Of a stretch of 64,000 bases of DNA, positions 27,447 through 39,852 are shown piece by piece. Position numbers and translations under genes: made by a program. Below the pieces are notes generated by a model that was not told where the DNA came from, did not search any database, and worked only from the letters and a program-made list of their open reading frames with translations. This DNA comes from Clavelina lepadiformis (taxonomy: Eukaryota; Chordata; Ascidiacea; Aplousobranchia; Clavelinidae): positions 20,028,501 through 20,092,500 of the forward strand of contig NC_135241.1 in NCBI RefSeq assembly GCF_947623445.1, given 5' to 3'. How positions within the stretch are numbered: position 1 is the first letter of the stretch; each line of letters starts with the position of its first letter.

Positions 27447-28075
27447 AAAATGATCTTTTTCTTACAGTTTGATCAAATATCAGAAAAGGTAACTGGTAGA
27501 AACGTGAATGCACAACCACAGTTGCAAAAATCGTCGGCACAATGTTGAAACATATGAGATTAGCTTTGATGATCGTGAGAGAGTTTTTCAGAAAAAAAGA
27601 AGATTCAGACACCCGACTGGTGGCTAAGAAACAACCAAGACCTTAATGCATTTAAAATGTATTAAAGGACAATGTGACCGAGAAGCAACCAACCAAATGA
27701 AGATTTGGTTATGGACATAAACGTTCCCAATCGGACGTTAAAATTAAACTTTATCACGTTAAACTTGAATTCATATTCGATAAGTTGAAAGTAGTATGCC
27801 GCCGTAGAAGACACTACTTAGTGCCGGCAGACACGATCGTAATAAAATTCTAAAGGATTTTTGGGTTAATTTTCGATCTTTTTGCGACGTTTGACCACGA
27901 TTTTGGACATCGTTCCCCAACGAAACTTTAAATTTAACTTTATACTGCGACTGCGTGACTTACTTACCAGAAAATACTCATTTGGCTAAAAATTCATACT
28001 TTTGCAACTCCAAAATACATAAACAGTTGGCGTTTAACAGTCAAGCTCGCCAAACGAAAACCTTACCTACGAGCA

Positions 28076-28200
28076 AAGTTGCCATACCGTCCTTATTTTG
28101 AGGGTCTGTGTGTTAGAAAATATTTTTGTCCTTATTACTAAGAAATCTCCTTATTTTTTTCTCATGTTTAAGGCAGAGCTTTCCATATTGGGCATTTGGA
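28076..28200 (-). mobile_element. Fragment of a hAT-like nonautonomous element
   Basis: GCCATACCGTCCTTAT followed by repeated CCTTATT strings, AGGCAGAG and TTGGGCATTT parallels, in inverted orientation, the right-hand part of the element at 43373-43640. The far end was not found, so it is called a fragment. Confidence 0.5.
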
Positions 28201-29565
28201 TACACCTTAGTGCACTAGTTAGAACCGAAGATAGGAGCAGCCTTAGTGAAAGGACAAACAGTCAAGTCCATTCTGCCAGTATAAGTTTACTAAAACAAGA
28301 CCTGCCGTGAATAGTGTGTGCTTTTTTTGGACACATTGCTTTCTTATGCAGCCTTTTACGTTGAATTGAGGAGTCGCATGAATACATTCCATTCAGCAAA
28401 CTTCTGTTCGTTAATGATTCCACCAGTCTGCATCAATTTTGCTGAATTAAAAGTAAAAGGTGTGTTTGGTTTAATTTTTGGTCGTTGATTCCAAAAATAA
28501 TCTCAGATTTTTTTCTATCACGTCAATTTTTTTCACAAAACGCAATTCGATATTTTGAATGTGCCAATGGCAATTGATAACATCGACTTTTCAACGTTAC
28601 GCACTGTCGGTCACCACTCTGTTCGTGCTGTAGTAACAGCAGTTATAACAGGCTGACTTAGGCTTGGTTGCTTTCCAAGGTACTTTAACTACATGTACCT
28701 TATAAGCTACTTTCACCAAGGATTTCAAGGTTTGAAGATTGATGTTTACCAGATTATTGGTAGCGACAGGATAGCAGTGAAATACTTTCTAAAAAAACTT
28801 TCTTTCTTTCTAGTTTCTAAAATACTTCAGGCGTTATAGTTCCGCATCAGTTAGCATGTAACGTGTACTGCATATCTTGTGGAAATTTCATTATTCTCAA
28901 GAATGATAGTTAGAGAAAAAGCGAGATTGAGGGAAAAAATTGTGTTTTGTGATGCATTTGTGTCAGTGCTTTTGGGCCAGTGTTTTCGTGAGATGTGACA
29001 AAAAAGGTTTTAATTTCTAATGAAAGATGATACCTTTTATTAATTATTATCGCAGGAAAGTTATGTCAAAAACTGAGCTTAGAAATTTAAAGTAATGAAC
29101 GAAATATTGAGCAAGAATGTATTTTAACCTAAAAATAGTTTTCAGAAAATATGTGGCATTATCATTGGTGCTAACATGAGAATAATTAACGTTTTTAGGA
29201 CGACTTTTGGAGTGCACGATTTTACCCAGAGAAAAACTTTGCAACTTTAATCGTGTGACAATGTTGTCACAACGTCATTTCTTTGCATCCGGTTATTTGT
29301 GTGAGGAAATACTATGCGGTAACTAACCGTAATTTACTGTGACTCATTTGGATAAGTATTTGCAAATGTTGTGAGTAGCCTTTTAGGAGGACAACTTATT
29401 TTGGGTTTCTTATTTTTTTGAATCTGGTGCTTGGGACATTTAATTCAATGATGCATAAAATAAGCATGGACGTAGAAATATAAATGAGATCATATCTGTG
29501 CGTCAACTGCTTCAACCACATCTTCGAATGAGAATAACGTTAAGAAAATACTTGACTGATCATCG

Positions 29566-29690
29566 ATATTTGTTGTTTGTCTCTTCTGCACTTTGCTTGG
29601 CTTTCTCTACCATCTGCTTAAAATGGGCTGCTGGAGCTGAAATGACGCAAATAGTAGTGTGACATCAATAAGCACTTTACTTGATATTTG
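29566..29690 (+). pseudogene. SLC35G-like exon 1 fragment
   Basis: About 90 bases closely match gene A exon 1 around the membrane segment ending in ICLKLAAGAETTQMV; shared strings include GCTGCTGG and GACGCAAAT. Similarity fades on both sides and there is no open frame or second exon. It is the remnant of another copy between genes A and B, which shows that the array once held more members here. Confidence 0.75.
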
Positions 29691-30840
29691 TTTCACTGTA
29701 AATTTGCGATTCGCATACTGCTATACGTCATTTCCTGATGTAACCTACAGCTAAATAAACGCTATTTCACTGCTGCTACACTTACTGTGTTTCCGTTACA
29801 TTTCTTGCCCCCGCAGGCATTCATTATATTGCTGTCGTTTTGATCTTTGATGGTGTATAATTCACAGCGCTTTGATAGTGCGTTAGAGCAGATACAACTT
29901 AGAAACGTAAGAAATGCCAATGAAATGTTTGTTATAGGTTTCTCAACTCTAGTACAGCATTTAATCTTCGGATTTCAAACGCTTCAATCGTAGGATTGTT
30001 GTAAATATCGAAGCTTAACTGCGTTACGACCGTACTGTCTTCTGCAATAAAACCATGATAAAATAGCATTGTTACTAGTTTAAAGTGTTATACTTTTGCC
30101 GCAGCAAGTAAGAAAATGGATGTTTTAAATGCAATAGAAATAAAAATTAGGGAGAGTTATTTTTATCAAACATACATCAAAGATAAGAAAATATGTAACT
30201 GAATTTTGCAGATTCAGGAATAAGCGTACAGAATGACTATTTCATGGTAAGTACTGTAGGTGAAGAGTGCAGGCCGTTGGTAAAGATGGGCGGTTAGGAG
30301 AATGGGTATGCAACAAGTGATTTAAGTTATTTAGGGTTTAATTGAAATTAGATTTATATTAGAAGGAAGGTTTAGGTTAGGTGTACGATATTAGTTATAA
30401 AACTTACGTTAAACCAACAGGATACCATGAAAAATGGCTTTAACATACGATTTTAACAGATGGGTTTTCAATCCAGTCTTGAGCAATAGTGTTAGAAAGC
30501 AGGAAATTGTTTGTTTGTCACTGCTACCAGACATCAGCTTACAGCAACAAAAGCATAAAAATAAGTTATTTTTTAGGCAGGGATGATGTAGAGTTTGTAG
30601 ACCTAATGGCTAAAATATAAACATGGCGAAAATCTGATGTACTGGTCGCTGTTGTAACAATAAACATAGAAGCTATGGAAGGTTAGTATTTGCAGGAAGT
30701 GCAAACAAGTCGTACATGTACAAATTATGCAGAATAAAAAGATTGTTGGAAACCATTTTGTATTTTCATCAGCTTACTGTAGATGCCTATGACCTTTATG
30801 CATGAACTTGAACTCGAGCCAAGGAATCGCGAAGCTTGCC
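29691..30840. other. Spacer before SLC35G-like gene B
   Basis: No gene seen. About 30285-30440 is similar to 32520-32660 upstream of gene C (shared AGAATGGGTATGC or AAAATGGGTATGC followed by TGATTTAAGTTA), so the 5' flanks of genes B and C share a repeat. Confidence 0.5.
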
Positions 30841-31929
30841 ATGACTGAGACGAGTTCACTTCAGTTGCCTGCTACGTCATTGGATGAGGACAACAACACA
30901 AAGAAACAGCATGCCAGACCATCAATGCTTGGCTACACGTTTGCTGCTTTTTCCTCCCTTTTGATGGCTGCTTCAAAACTCTTTTTAAAGTTGGCAGTCG
31001 GGGCCGAGAAAACCCAAGCGATAATTTTTCGTAGCATAATGCAATATTTATACCTTGTTCCCATCATAACTCACAAGAAAATCAACGTATTTGGACCTGA
31101 TTGGAAAACTGTGTTGATTCTGATTTTGCGTGGTGCCGCCGGATCTTTGGCAGCGTTGTTTATAACAATGGCCTTGGACCATTTGTCCTTAGGAACAACT
31201 CTGTCAATTTTTTACGTATATCCAGCATTGGTTGGCTTGTTTGCCTGTGTCTGTTTGAAAGGTAATGACTTGAACTTTTATGACGTTCGGTCAAGTGCAG
31301 AAGTTTGTTTGCATGGGTTTCGAGTTATTATTACATTGTGATTTTCAGAGAAATGCAGCGTTGTGAGAGGAATTCTTACCGTACTCACATTTGTTGGACT
31401 TATTTTTGTTACTGAACCCACATTTATCTTTGGCGGAGATCGCGATGAATACAAAGAGTACACGGAGTCGCATGTGTTCGGAATATTCTACGCGAGTGCT
31501 TCTGCAATTTTAGCAGCTACTACTTTCACTGTTATAAGAAAGCTTGGACCTGGTATCCATTTCAGTCATTCATTGATTTACAACTCAGTCGAAGGATTCA
31601 TCATTGTCTTGCTTCAGCTCTATATCTCTGGCAAACCAATCGTTCCTTGTTGGCAGCACATATTGATGTTATTTTTGTCTGCTTTATTTGCAATTATCGG
31701 GCAGTTGTTTACCACTCTTGCCTTGCAACGTGAACGTGCTGGACCAGTCGCATCTATTAACACGTCACAACTCGTTTTTGCCATTATTCTAGAGTACATC
31801 ATACTAGGAGTTGTACCAACCACCTTTGGATTTGTGGGTGCCGGTCTTATTTTGTTAAGTGCAATTGCGCAATCTCTTGAAAGGACCGTGAAAACTGGCA
31901 TACGTAATCGCAAGAAAACAACTGATTAG
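30841..31929 (+). CDS. SLC35G-like EamA transporter, gene B
   Basis: Two exons, 30841-31261 and 31349-31929, joined in phase 1, for about 333 residues. The Met at 30841 is preferred over an in-frame Met at 30802 because it aligns with the starts of genes C and D (MTETSS, MSATCS, MTQTNF) and gives the same 421-nt exon 1. Features match gene A: polar start with DEDNNTKKQ, two EamA repeats, GLFACVCL at the exon junction, EPTFIFGG, RKLGPGIHFSHS and LALQRERAGPVASINTSQLV in the second repeat. A basic tail, RNRKKTTD, ends the protein. It is very similar to gene C over most of its length, so the two look like a younger pair. Confidence 0.88.
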
Positions 31930-32170
31930 TTGTGGACAAGAAAACCCTAGGCTCACCACAGCCAGAAGAACTATTCACAAATGTCTTTCCTTGCTATAAT
32001 TGACTGTTAAAAGTTAGCAAGCCACGTAAATACGGTTGAGTAGCATGGCGGGAGGAACTGTTGTCCTGGACCCCCTCCCAGCAATCCGTTCTTGTTTTTT
32101 CATATTTAGCTAACCTCAACTACGGTTTTGATTGCATTCCTTAAACGAAGAAAATATGTACGCCTTTAAC

Positions 32171-32176
32171 AATAAA
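32171..32176 (+). promoter_or_regulatory. Poly(A) signal for SLC35G-like gene B
   Basis: AATAAA lies about 240 bases after the stop of gene B; assigned by position. Confidence 0.45.
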
Positions 32177-32370
32177 AGTTTATTGATTACAGAAAGTCAC
32201 TATTTCGCCGCCAGTAGGTCACGCAATCCATTGTTAAAAATAGTTGATGAAGTTAGGAGATCGTTTCTTAACCTGGGTTGTAGAAATCAATTTTAGGTGT
32301 TGCTGAAATGGGGTAAATAGAAGGCAGATAAATATACCTTTTTTGCGTTCGGCACTTTAACCACAGTTTT

Positions 32371-32583
32371 TTGTCAGAATATGCTTGTGGGGGGAATGTA
32401 CAGATTTTTTTGCGAAAAAGAAGTCAAATTGCACCCCATAAAGAGAACTTATTTACTAGAAGCAAGCAAAGGGTTAGAAGGTCGCACTTTCCGATGGATG
32501 CTAGACTGTTCAAATGGGTGGTGACAGAATGGGAAAGGCTTAAGAAACACTGGGTTAGGAAAATGGGTATGCCAAAATGTTGA
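32371..32583 (+). mobile_element. Possible pogo/Tigger transposase relic
   Basis: A 70-codon frame contains basic residues followed by FPMDARLFKWVVTEW, which is reminiscent of the CENP-B-type helix-turn-helix of pogo-family transposases (F-P-x-hydrophobic-E/D-x-x-L-x-x-W). No DDE catalytic domain follows. A related but worn sequence occurs near 30285-30440. The call rests on this short motif only. Confidence 0.35.
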
Positions 32584-32880
32584 TTTAAGTTAGGTAGGTT
32601 TAGTTTTAAATTACTATGCTATAGCATTTTAGCTAGGTTAACGATAACCTGTGAAAAATAGCTTTGAAGGTATGATTTTTCCGGTGAATTGGTGACGCCT
32701 TGATAAAATGACCTTGTTAATCATTAATCCGTTTGCAGAAACGGTCATGTTTGGCATGGACAGATCTTGATAGTGCCTAGGAGGTAATATTTCTTGCAAA
32801 CGTTTATAAAAGAACGCGTGTAATTGCTTTTAGAAATGATAATTTAGCTTAAATTGTAAGAAAGTCCAAAAGTAACTGGA

Positions 32881-33342
32881 GAAAAGATTTGTGCTAATAC
32901 GTAATGTTTAAGCAGCTACTGCCTTAAATAAGTGGCAAAAAACGCAAATTCTTGTCTTAATTGTGACGAGAATGGCGGACTTTAATTACGTTCAATATGA
33001 GAAACAATAGGGATAATTCAGGAGTTTGAAACAAGCATAATCAGAATATCTCCCGTGACAGTTATAATAATAGCCTACATAAATGTACAGAACAAACATT
33101 TTGAGTTAAATAGACTTAAGCTAGCTCAGTGTTGGCGAATTCGTACCGGTTAATGTAGATGCTCACCTACAGTACAGTTTTGGCCGTAATTGGCTCTAAC
33201 CTAGTCGGGTAACTGCGGTAAACAAAAGAATGCTTTACCTGTCATCCGTGACATTCCTATATGCTAAAAATAAACAATACCTGCTACTTATCACCTACTC
33301 AATGGCGACGTATTTCATCCTAAACGCTTGAGCTAAGCCTAC
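32881..33342 (+). repeat. Dispersed repeat, copy 1
   Basis: Shares CTTAAATAAGTGGCAAAAAA, a GTTAATGTAGATGCT block, TAGCAGG-type strings in complement and the closing AAGCGTTT region with copies at about 39416-39852 (inverted) and 46520-46820 (same strand, shorter). Noncoding, with no clear terminal repeats; possibly a worn nonautonomous transposon. Confidence 0.65.
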
Positions 33343-33737
33343 CATACCCAATACAAATACTGAAATACTGGAAACTAGTCTGATTTAAGGCCAAATGTTT
33401 TTGGACATGGCACTCACTTTGAGGCAGCATTTCAGTTAGCTAAAGAATAGTTTAAGGCAGCCACAAGTCAGCAATGGAAAATAATAGCTTGGAAGGTACG
33501 AATTTTCCGGGAATTAGTCAGAGCCTTGATAAAATGGCCTTGTTTATCATTAACCCATTCGCAAAAATATGAAGGGTTTTGAGGTGAACAGACCTGGATA
33601 GGGCATTGGAGATCACTTTCCTAGCAGACGTATATAAATAAAAACTCGTTTGTAACTGACTTACAGGATAGATGTTAGTGTGAAACACCGAAATATAGTG
33701 AACTGCCAAATACTAAATCTCAATCTCAAAGCTTGCC

Positions 33738-35040
33738 ATGTCTGCGACGTGTTCACAACATTCGTCTTCTACTTCCTCAAACGACGACAACAATCAAACT
33801 AAACAGCAAACGAAAACAGCAATTGTAGGATGCATGTTTGCAGCTTTATCATCCCTTTTCATGGCGGCTTCAAAACTGTTTTTAAAGTTGGCGGTCGGTG
33901 CTGAAAAGACGCAAATGATAGTTTTTTGTAGCATTATGCAATATTTATACCTTGTTCCCATCATAACTCACAAGAAAATCAACGTGTTTGGACCAGATTG
34001 GAAAACTGTGATTATTCTGATTTTGCGTGGTGTCGCCGGATCTTTGGCAACGTTGTTTTTAACAATGGCCTTGGACCATCTGTCTCTAGGAACGTCTCTG
34101 TCAGTATATTACATATATCCAGCATTGGTTGGCTTGTTTGCTTGCGCCTGTTTGAAAGGTATATTGACTTGATCCTGTATGAGTGTACACTGTACAGTAC
34201 ACAGGGCCTGCCTTAGACCAATGCGACTGCGTTTGGTCCCGTGGTATGGTTGGCCGGATTTGTCGGAATTCGATTTATTCAGCGCGTTTGTAAATTTACG
34301 AACGCCGAACGATTATGTATAATAATTGCCTGGTTCAAAGGTTCATAAATTGCAAGCACGCTAAACTATCGTGTAAAAAGCGTGGTTGTGTTGGCCAAAG
34401 GTATATTATCATCCATTAATCCAACTTTTGCGTTTCTTTTGATTGATATTTATTTTGATTTTCAGAGAAATGCAGTGTTGTGAGAGGAATTCTTACCGGA
34501 CTCACATTCATTGGACTTATTTTTGTTACTGAACCCACATTTATCTTTGGTGGAGATGACTACAAGCAAAGCACAAAATCGCATTTATTGGGAATATTCT
34601 ACGCGAGTGCTTCTGCGATATTTATGGCAACTGCTCTCACTGCTATAAGAAAACTTGGACCTGGTATCCATTTCAGTCATTCATTGATTTACACTTCAGT
34701 CGGAGGATTAATCATTGTCTTGCTTCAGCTTTATATCTCTGGCAAACCAATCGTTCCTTGTTGGCAGCACATATTGACGTTATTTTTGTCTGCTTTATTT
34801 GTAATTATTGGGCAGATGTTTGTTACTCTTGCCTTGCAACGTGAACGTGCTGGACCAGTTGCATCTATTAACACGTCACAACTCGTTTTTGCCATTATTC
34901 TGGAGTACATCGTATTCGAAGTTGTACCAACCACCTTTGGATTTGTGGGTGCCGGTCTTATTTTGTTAAGTGCAATTGCGCAATCTCTTGAAAGGACCGT
35001 GAAATCTGGCATACGTAATCGCAAGAAAACAATCGAGTAA
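33738..35040 (+). CDS. SLC35G-like EamA transporter, gene C
   Basis: Two exons, 33738-34158 (421 nt) and 34466-35040, joined in phase 1, for about 331 residues. It has the same architecture as gene B, with a Ser/Gln-rich start (DDNNQTKQQ), KLFLKLAVGAEKTQM in the first repeat, GLFACACL at the junction, then EPTFIFGG, RKLGPGIHFSHS, LALQRERAGPVASINTSQLV and a basic RNRKKTIE tail. Its intron is 307 bp, against 62-171 bp in the other copies, and contains GGGCCTGCCTTAGACCAATG, which may be part of an insertion. By eye it is the closest relative of gene B. Confidence 0.88.
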
Positions 35041-35218
35041 TTGTAGACAAGAAAATTTTATACATACCCCAGCCAGGCAAAACTATTTACATTGTGCAAA
35101 TATCGATGCAGAGCCGTGTTTGCCCTGAGGTTAAAATGTACCAAGGGGCAATGTGTCTATCATTTAAAATGAAACAAAATGCAGTCAGAATATTCAAACA
35201 GTATTACCCCAAACATGT

Positions 35219-35224
35219 AATAAA
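35219..35224 (+). promoter_or_regulatory. Poly(A) signal for SLC35G-like gene C
   Basis: AATAAA lies about 180 bases after the stop of gene C; assigned by position. Confidence 0.45.
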
Positions 35225-35953
35225 AATTCTTTAATTTTTGAATATTTTCATTGTTTAATAAAGCAAATGTGGCCTTATACACTATTAAGGAATTTGATGT
35301 GCAATATCGCTTAACTAGATTTACTTGCCAATGCAATTTTCTTTTATTCTTCGTTTATTGGAATGAATTAATTCCATCATTCTACGACATTGCATATTTC
35401 CATTAAATCAAGACGTTTGTTTGCTAAATCACTAGTATGTTGCGCGGCAGCCCGTACTTTGAAGTGAGCGCTTATGCAATTTTTTTCTATGGTTTAATTT
35501 TTGCATTACCTGTTTTTTCAACCCTATATAATGCAACGTAGCCTAGCTTCATCGCGCTCTACTGTTGGAAGCCACGACGTTAAAGAAGATCCAAATTTTG
35601 TTTGAAAAAAGTTAATTTTGGAGAACAAACATTGCGTTTAATAAATGAAAGCCAAACTAAGCCTATAGTAAGAGGCTACACATGACATGATAATCTTCAT
35701 GAGTTTAAATGTAATGTCATGTATACGTTTTGTCTATCTTTTGCAGACAAGACAGCAAGCAGCAATGGGTCGAGCAATAACGGTTCATCAGTATCTTTGT
35801 ACTATTTCCGATGACAAGGGAAACCACAAAATGGGAACGGAATTACCAAATTCTTCAGTCAACATCTTATCTGTAACGTTAGACGGGTCGCTACGCAGCA
35901 ACCAGTGAATAATAATTTAATACATGTTGTGGAAAAGCTGTTTTTAGTTTGTA

Positions 35954-36135
35954 GATGGCAACGGTGGGCAGGAATAAACAATTCACTGACAATTTTCTGA
36001 ACTCGAAGAAAAACTCCATCGATTCCGAGTTCATTAACTGAGTAATCTTTATTGCAACTTGTGCGTCAGAAACACTAAAATCGAGCGTGCTTTTGCCTAA
36101 CAGCAATTTGACTAAACTTCTGCCCACCATTCAAT
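35954..36135. repeat. Possible small element with inverted ends
   Basis: CAACGGTGGGCAGGAA near the left and TTCTGCCCACCATT near the right are inverted near-matches about 160 bp apart. No target duplication is convincing, so this is tentative. Confidence 0.3.
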
Positions 36136-37364
36136 GGGCGCAGAAGAGGCACAACAGAGTGTTGCGTCATGCTATCCTTAAGTGATTTTGAAGTTGCAGG
36201 TCAGCAATAATGGTAGAGTTTTTTCCCACTATCGTAAAAAAAATTACACCAGACAGTGTAACAAACAAAAAATAATGTGTAATACAGCTGACCAACTTCA
36301 CGTGTCATGATGAGACTTTTTCAATTCCTTTGATTTCGCTCGTTTTTCAACGTATTCTTCAAGTTTGAATCGGTTGTTCGCAACCGTTTTTTGCCTTTAA
36401 TCAATTTTGATGAAATGTGACTTCATAGACGAACCGACATTACAACTGAATATATTCCAAGCCGTTCTAAATAAATTCTATTATATGTTGCACTCATTTG
36501 AAAATCGATCGGGTTCACTACTGCACAGGCTTACTGTAAATTTTATGTTTATTTGCTCTCGCAATTTCAGGACTTACCTGAGAGCGTGTCATTCAAGTGA
36601 CAAACAAACCTTGTTCTGTACCTACAGAATTGTTAAGGCGTACGCATTTTGAGAGGCTTATTTTCACCAATGGGTCTGGGGCTGTAGCCCCATCAGACTA
36701 AGCCCTAATCTAAGCCTAAACTTTCGAAAAACATCACCTTTGACCAAACTAAACATCTTGTTAATCAGTAAACCAATTGCATATTGTTACTAGGCTGGCA
36801 TGTTTACAAATGCCGGAGCCCCATTGATATATTCTCACTCAATAGCAAGTCCATTCATTGAACAGTTGAGTTGATTTTGCTGTTCGGCAGCCAGCGTAGT
36901 GTAAACTAACCTCAATGAAGTGTTGTGCTAGGGATGTCGTCAAAATTATCAGTGCCATCAGAATGTTAACCAGAAAGCAAAAGCATTCATGAAAGAGACT
37001 TTGGACCGTTTTCTACAGTCCTGAAGTTATGACACGAAATTAGTGGTCCTATACAGCCTACAATTGACATGTATAGATTTTATATCAAAGTTGTTACAAA
37101 AAGTAATTCTGTTAACGTTGGCTAAATCTTAACAGATTACACGACTATAGTTTAGACAAATCAATGTTTTACCATATTTATCAAGAAGAAACTAAGATAG
37201 AGCATTGTTGGAAGCTAGATTGAAAGAAATCAGCATGATACTATCCTGGATCACCAGTGACCTATGAATTCAAGCTCATCGTCGTTCCTGAAAATATTGT
37301 TAATGATTGATGTCGTCAAGGAGATAACTACAGGTCATAACTACATCGACGAACATATTCAGTT

Positions 37365-38537
37365 ATGACTCAGACAAATTTTCTACAATCTTCAAACACA
37401 TCCTTGGACGAGGACAACAACCCAAAGAAAAATTCTGTCAGGCCATCAATGCTTGGCTTTTTTCTGGCCGTTTTGGCAGCCCTTTTGCAAGCTTTGTCGG
37501 GCATATGCTTAAAGGCTGCGTTAGGCGCTGAAAAGACACAGATGCTTATCTTCCGTTGCATAATGCAGTATTTGTACCTTGCTCCTGTAATACAATACAA
37601 GAAAATCGATGTGTTTGGTCCAGATCGAAAATCCGTTTGTTTTATGATTATTCGAGGCGTAACTGGTTCTTTTGCTGGGCTCTTTGTGGCCATGTCACTT
37701 GACAGTCTTTCGTTGGGTACGACTCTGTCGATCTTTTACATATATCCTGCCTTAGTTGGCCTGTTTGCGTGCATCTGCTTAAAAGGTAGGATAGCTTACT
37801 ATTCATAAAATTGAATGGAGCAAAAATAATTTGTTCTGAACACGGTTACAATATGGCAAATGTACTAAGAGAAAACCCGGTTAACTTCAATAATAACAAC
37901 ATTAGTCTTAATAACCATCAATACAGCAAATTTTTTTATTACGAATTGTTTTTCAGAGAATTGCAGCCTAGTACAAATACTTCTTACAGCGATAACATTT
38001 GTTGGACTTCTTTTTGTTACTGAACCCTCGTTCATATTTGGAGAAGATAATTTGGACGACCAAGTGACCTCCGGCGCACGTTTACTGGGAATCATCTTTG
38101 CCATTTTAGCTGCCGTGATGGCAGCAATTTCCTCCGTTGTGATACGAAAGTTGGGGGCAAGAATACATTTCAGCCAGTCACTAATTTACTATGCTGTTGA
38201 AGGATTGATTATTGTCCTGCTGCAGCTCCATCTATCTGGAAAAAGTTTCATTCCATGCAGGCAGCACCTGCTGATGCTAGTATTATCTGCAGTTCAAGCC
38301 AATCTTGGACAAATATTACTCACTGTGGCCATACAGCGTGAGCGCGCAGGACCAATCGCATCGATTAATACCTCTCAAGTAGTCTTTGGTTTTCTTTTCG
38401 AGTACATAATTCTTGGGGTTGTGCCGACCGCTTATGGTTGTATAGGCGCCAGCTTAATTCTGCTATGTGCTGTGGCACAGTCTTTAGAAAGTACTGTTAA
38501 AAGCAGGATACGAAATCGCAAGAAAAATGACGGTTAG
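37365..38537 (+). CDS. SLC35G-like EamA transporter, gene D
   Basis: Two exons, 37365-37785 (421 nt, as in B and C) and 37957-38537, joined in phase 1, for about 333 residues. The N-terminal DEDNNPKKNS resembles genes A and B. The first EamA repeat holds SGICLKAALGAEKTQML and YPALVGLFACICL. The second has EPSFIFG, RKLGARIHFSQS where the others have LGPGIHFSH, AIQRERAGPIASINTSQVV and a basic RNRKKNDG tail. This copy is more diverged than the B/C pair and, by eye, closest to the broken copy at 40.2 kb. Confidence 0.88.
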
Positions 38538-38741
38538 CGAATGCTATGTGGTCTATGCTAATTCCATACTACAAAATAGTATTTACTCTTTGCTTGCATT
38601 ATTTTAATTACAAATTTTAATCAAATTCAGAGACAAGCGCAACAATGGTTTCGTTGTTGCCAGGTGACTTGTAATAATCCAGTTGTCACTTTTCACCATT
38701 GCTTGCTTTTTAAGTTGTCACAAATCAGTTCCAGCCAATCA

Positions 38742-38747
38742 AATAAA
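38742..38747 (+). promoter_or_regulatory. Poly(A) signal for SLC35G-like gene D
   Basis: AATAAA lies about 205 bases after the stop of gene D; assigned by position. Confidence 0.45.
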
Positions 38748-39415
38748 GCATTTCCGAAAGCACTTGGAATTTTTGAAGTCTTTAGAACTGCTCTTTTTTA
38801 TATTTTTAGCAACTAAATAGTAAGCTACTGTATTAACAAAACAATGAAAAAAATGGCCTTGATATTAGTCATGCAATCAACACTGTAGAACGATAATTCG
38901 AGATTTAGCCAAGATGTAACGTGATGACGACAAATGAGTCCCATTGTTAACAACTTGCCAAAATCAGTCGCTAACGTCGCAATTTTTCTATGCAATTTGT
39001 TATGATGACAAAAGCTGCTGGCCCAGTATAGCGTTGGGATATATCCTTTTGCACATAGACTTAACTCCATGATATAACTTCAGGATTTTAAGGAAACCTT
39101 TGCTCTGCAAACAACGCTTACAATTACCAATGAACAAAAGGCAACGTTAATGATTACCGCTGTCTAACCCATTTCTACTGCGTAGCAGTCACATTTAAAG
39201 TGAAGGGTAAGTCCCAAAAGCAAATTGGGCTCAAATTAAAGAATAGTTGCCAATACGTTTAGTATAGAATTCAATAACACGAAGTGGTCAAGCAGTTATT
39301 ACCAAAATTGTATCGCGAATTTGGCCTCGGATAGACATTTTGACGTCAGAATGTTAAAAATATTATGCTTGCTTAATGACTGGAGTTTGAATTAGCTATT
39401 GCTATGGCGTAAGTG

Positions 39416-39852
39416 GCAGGCTAGCTAAAGCGTTTTGGATGGAATACATCTTCATAGGTAGATGATTAGTAGCAGGCAATGTTTGTCTTCAGCACAGGAA
39501 TGTCACAGATGATCTGGTGAAATATTCTTGCTTTTACGCTGGTTACTGGACTGGGCAAGCGCCAAGGCTAAGCTTTGGCTTAGCATCTACATTCACCAAC
39601 ACAAATATGCCCACGGTAAGCTAGTTTAGGTTTGTTTTACGCAAAATGTTCAGTATACGTTTAGAAAGCTTTAATTATAGCTATTACTTGTCGGCAACAA
39701 AAGTTTTATTCATACTTAAAACATCCCTATTCTTTGATTGTGGCGTAATAAGGTGTGTACGTCATAATTAAAACTATGACTTTGCGTTTTCTCGCCACTT
39801 ATTTATGGCAGTAATTGCTTAACCACTAAATGTTTGCACAAATCCTTTTTCT
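39416..39852 (-). repeat. Dispersed repeat, copy 2 (inverted)
   Basis: In reverse complement this aligns by eye with 32881-33342: AGCGTTTTGGATGGAATAC, TAGTAGCAGGCAATGTTTGT, GGAATGTCACAGATGA and TTGCGTTTTCTCGCCACTTA all have near-matches in order. Confidence 0.65.

Larger units (their letters stand above)
26817..29565. other. Spacer between SLC35G-like gene A and the exon fragment
   Basis: 2.7 kb with no gene seen. It contains a perfect 20-bp palindrome at 27427 and, from about 28076, a stretch resembling one end of the hAT-like element found whole at 43373. A 99-codon frame at 27249-27548 is Lys/Asn-rich, unrecognised, and probably not a gene. Confidence 0.5.
31930..33737. other. Repeat-bearing spacer between genes B and C
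   Basis: 1.8 kb holding a pogo-like relic (32371-32583), one copy of a dispersed repeat (about 32881-33342), and a divergent direct repeat of about 170 bp (about 32660-32830 and 33480-33655, both with CCTTGATAAAATG and CCTTGTT.ATCATTAA). No host gene is seen besides the flanking ones. Confidence 0.6.
35041..37364. other. Spacer between SLC35G-like genes C and D
   Basis: 2.3 kb without a confident gene. A plus-strand frame at 35687-35908 follows a good acceptor (CTTTTGCAG) and could be a stray exon, but no partner was found. At 35954-36135 two inverted GGTGGGCAGAA-like ends flank a 79-codon minus-strand frame, perhaps a small worn transposon. Confidence 0.5.

Noticed and set aside
31620-31913. 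Minus-strand 97-codon frame opposite SLC35G-like gene B exon 2, with similar ones opposite genes A, C, D and E
   Set aside because: It recurs at the same place in several paralogues and is explained as the antisense shadow of the conserved transporter exon.
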